DNA of 64,000 nucleotides from Frondihabitans sp. PhB188 (GTDB taxonomy: Bacteria > Actinomycetota > Actinomycetes > Actinomycetales > Microbacteriaceae), in contig NZ_RJUO01000001.1 of the NCBI RefSeq assembly GCF_003752365.1, positions 310,001 through 374,000 on the forward strand. Reading direction: 5' to 3'. Below are positions 62,557-64,000 of this stretch, in pieces; within the stretch, counting starts at the first letter, position 1; each line of letters begins with the position of its first letter. Position numbers and translations under genes: made by a program. Below the pieces are notes generated by a model that ran no database searches, had not been told where the DNA came from, and worked only from the letters and a program-made list of their open reading frames with translations.

Positions 62557-64000
62557 GCCTCGCCCTCCGTCGTGGTCGAGACGAGTGTATCGGCAGGCTC
62601 CTCCGTCGAGGCGGGATTCGCGGCCTGAGTACCGCCGCCGAGCGTCGCGACGATGCTGTCGGCGAGCTTCGGCCCGATGCCCTTCACCTCCGCGATGTCG
62701 TGAGCGGTCGCGGTCTTCAAGCGCGAGACCGAGCCGAAGTGCTTGAGCAGCATGGCGACCCGGGCGGCGCCAAGACCGGGGATCTCGGAGAGCTGCGTCG
62801 CCACGTCCTTCTTGCGCTTCTGCCGCTGGAAGGTGATCGCGAAGCGGTGCGCCTCGTCGCGGATCCGCTGGATCAGGAAGAGCGCGTCGGAGTTGCGCGG
62901 AAGGATCACCGGGAAGTCGTCGTCGGGCAGCCAGATCTCCTCCAGCCGCTTGGCGATGCCGCAGAGCTGGATGCCGGTGACGCCGAGGTCGTCCATCGCG
63001 CGCTGAGCCGCGGCGACCTGCGGCTGGCCGCCGTCGACGATCAGGAGGTTCGGGCGGTAGGCGAAGCGCTTGCGCTGCTCCCCCACCTCCTCGACGGGCG
63101 CCAGCTCGTCGTCGAGGCGGGCCAGGCGCCTCGTGAGCGTCTGGTGGATCGACTCGGTGTCGTCGGTCGACGACGGGATGCTGAACCGTCGGTACTGGTC
63201 TTTGCGAGGCAGGCCGTCTTCGAAGACGACCATCGAGGCGACGATGTTGGTGCCCTGCAGGTGCGAGACGTCGTAGCACTCCATCCGCAGGGGCGCCTCG
63301 TCCATGCCGAGGGCCTCCTGGATGTCGGCCAGCGCGGTCGAGCGCGTCGCGAAGTCGGCGCTCCTCCGCGTCTTGTAGAGCATGAGCGCTTGTCCGGCGT
63401 TGATCGCCGCGGTCTGCATCAGGTTCGCCTTGTCACCGCGCTCCGGCGTGTGAAGCGCCACTCGGCCCCGGACCCGGCCGTCGGCGCTGCCCTCGCGTCG
63501 CAGGTCGGTCAGCCATGTCTCGAGGGCCTCCGCGTCGTCGGGCAGTGCCGGCACCACGATCTCGCGCGGCAGGTCGCCGCCTTTGCTGTAGACGTCTTGA
63601 ACGGCCTGCTCGACGATGTCGCCGGTCGAGATGTCGATCTCTTTGTCGAGCACCCACGCCCGGGCCCCGCGGATGCGGCCGCCTCGCACGGTGAAGAGCT
63701 GCACGGCCGCCGCGAGCTCGTCTTCCGCGACGGCGAACAGGTCGAGATCGACGGAATCGCGCAGGACCACGGCCGACTTCTCGAGCACGGCCTCGAGGGC
63801 GCCCACCTGGTCGCGGTACATCGCGGCCTCCTCGTACCGCTGCTCTTCGGCGGCGACCTTCATCAGGCGCTGCCGCTCGGCGATCACCTTGCGGTCGTAG
63901 CTGCCCATGAAGCGCACGAACTCGTCGACGATCGCCCGGTGCTCCTCGACGGTGACCCGCCCCGAGCACGGCCCTCCGCAGCGGCCGATCTGCCCGGGAA
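62553..64000 (-). CDS. uvrC: Excinuclease ABC subunit C, C-terminal part (5' end outside window)
   Basis: The C-terminal ~482 residues of UvrC. Visible: the end of the N-terminal GIY-YIG half with [12 protein letters not shown] (the Cys-rich element), the UVR motif [18 protein letters not shown], the RNase H-like endonuclease domain ([30 protein letters not shown]) and tandem helix-hairpin-helix motifs near the end ([35 protein letters not shown]). It makes the incisions of nucleotide excision repair with UvrAB. Coupled to rapZ. Confidence 0.96.
   Translation of the reverse strand, partial: PGQIGRCGGPCSGRVTVEEHRAIVDEFVRFMGSYDRKVIAERQRLMKVAAEEQRYEEAAMYRDQVGALEAVLEKSAVVLRDSVDLDLFAVAEDELAAAVQLFTVRGGRIRGARAWVLDKEIDISTGDIVEQAVQDVYSKGGDLPREIVVPALPDDAEALETWLTDLRREGSADGRVRGRVALHTPERGDKANLMQTAAINAGQALMLYKTRRSADFATRSTALADIQEALGMDEAPLRMECYDVSHLQGTNIVASMVVFEDGLPRKDQYRRFSIPSSTDDTESIHQTLTRRLARLDDELAPVEEVGEQRKRFAYRPNLLIVDGGQPQVAAAQRAMDDLGVTGIQLCGIAKRLEEIWLPDDDFPVILPRNSDALFLIQRIRDEAHRFAITFQRQKRKKDVATQLSEIPGLGAARVAMLLKHFGSVSRLKTATAHDIAEVKGIGPKLADSIVATLGGGTQAANPASTEEPADTLVSTTTEGEA

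Overview
The window is about 70% GC and reads as chromosome of an actinobacterium, most likely family Microbacteriaceae; I cannot fix the genus. The reasons are gene content and order: uvrC-rapZ-whiA, gap-pgk-tpiA-secG-rbpA, tkt-tal-zwf-opcA-pgl, ctaA/ctaB next to suf genes, RbpA, OpcA, DUF3099, and the divergent glgA/glgC pair of actinobacterial glycogen metabolism. Several genes also appear to be leaderless, with a TAnnnT box ending six bases before the start codon. No rRNA, tRNA or CRISPR array is visible.

Layout. 1-13.0 kb holds mixed housekeeping and accessory genes: the end of a proline iminopeptidase, an acyl-CoA dehydrogenase-like protein, an SGNH hydrolase, a D,D-carboxypeptidase coupled to an SPOUT RNA methyltransferase, a sirtuin, a phosphatase, a glycosyltransferase, an alpha/beta hydrolase, trehalose synthase, an exonuclease, and an XRE-cupin regulator divergent from a flavin monooxygenase. 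13.06-23.86 kb is one 11-gene tellurium-resistance-type (Ter) operon: DUF475 membrane protein, four TerD paralogues, TelA, two uncharacterised proteins, a CitE-like lyase, an 846-residue PRTase-TRSP-StiP-PELOTA fusion and a HAD phosphatase. 24.0-26.9 kb carries rpmE2, a SUKH-like protein, an ABC ATPase and glgA.

26.9-35.3 kb is an integrated 8.4-kb mobile element, bounded by a perfect 40-bp direct repeat (26881-26920 and 35299-35338). It splits glgA from glgC. The repeat covers nearly the whole 47-bp divergent glgA-glgC intergenic region, so each gene keeps a copy of its promoter. The element is visibly lower in GC and encodes a tyrosine integrase, an HTH protein, a run of overlapping small phage-type genes, a serine recombinase, a DUF4145 protein divergent from an unknown protein, and a striking series of back-to-back hairpins. 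It has no capsid, terminase-large or conjugation genes, so it looks like a satellite or integrated plasmid-like element.

35.3-64 kb is core genome: glgC, serB, fabG, DUF3099, SURF1, an ABC-F ATPase, bioY, the suf Fe-S cluster operon, heme A synthesis (ctaA, ctaB), the pentose phosphate operon, rbpA, secG, lower glycolysis (tpiA, pgk, gap), sodA, whiA, rapZ and the start-truncated uvrC. Functionally this joins glycogen/trehalose storage, NADPH supply, Fe-S and heme assembly for respiration, and envelope or stress functions.
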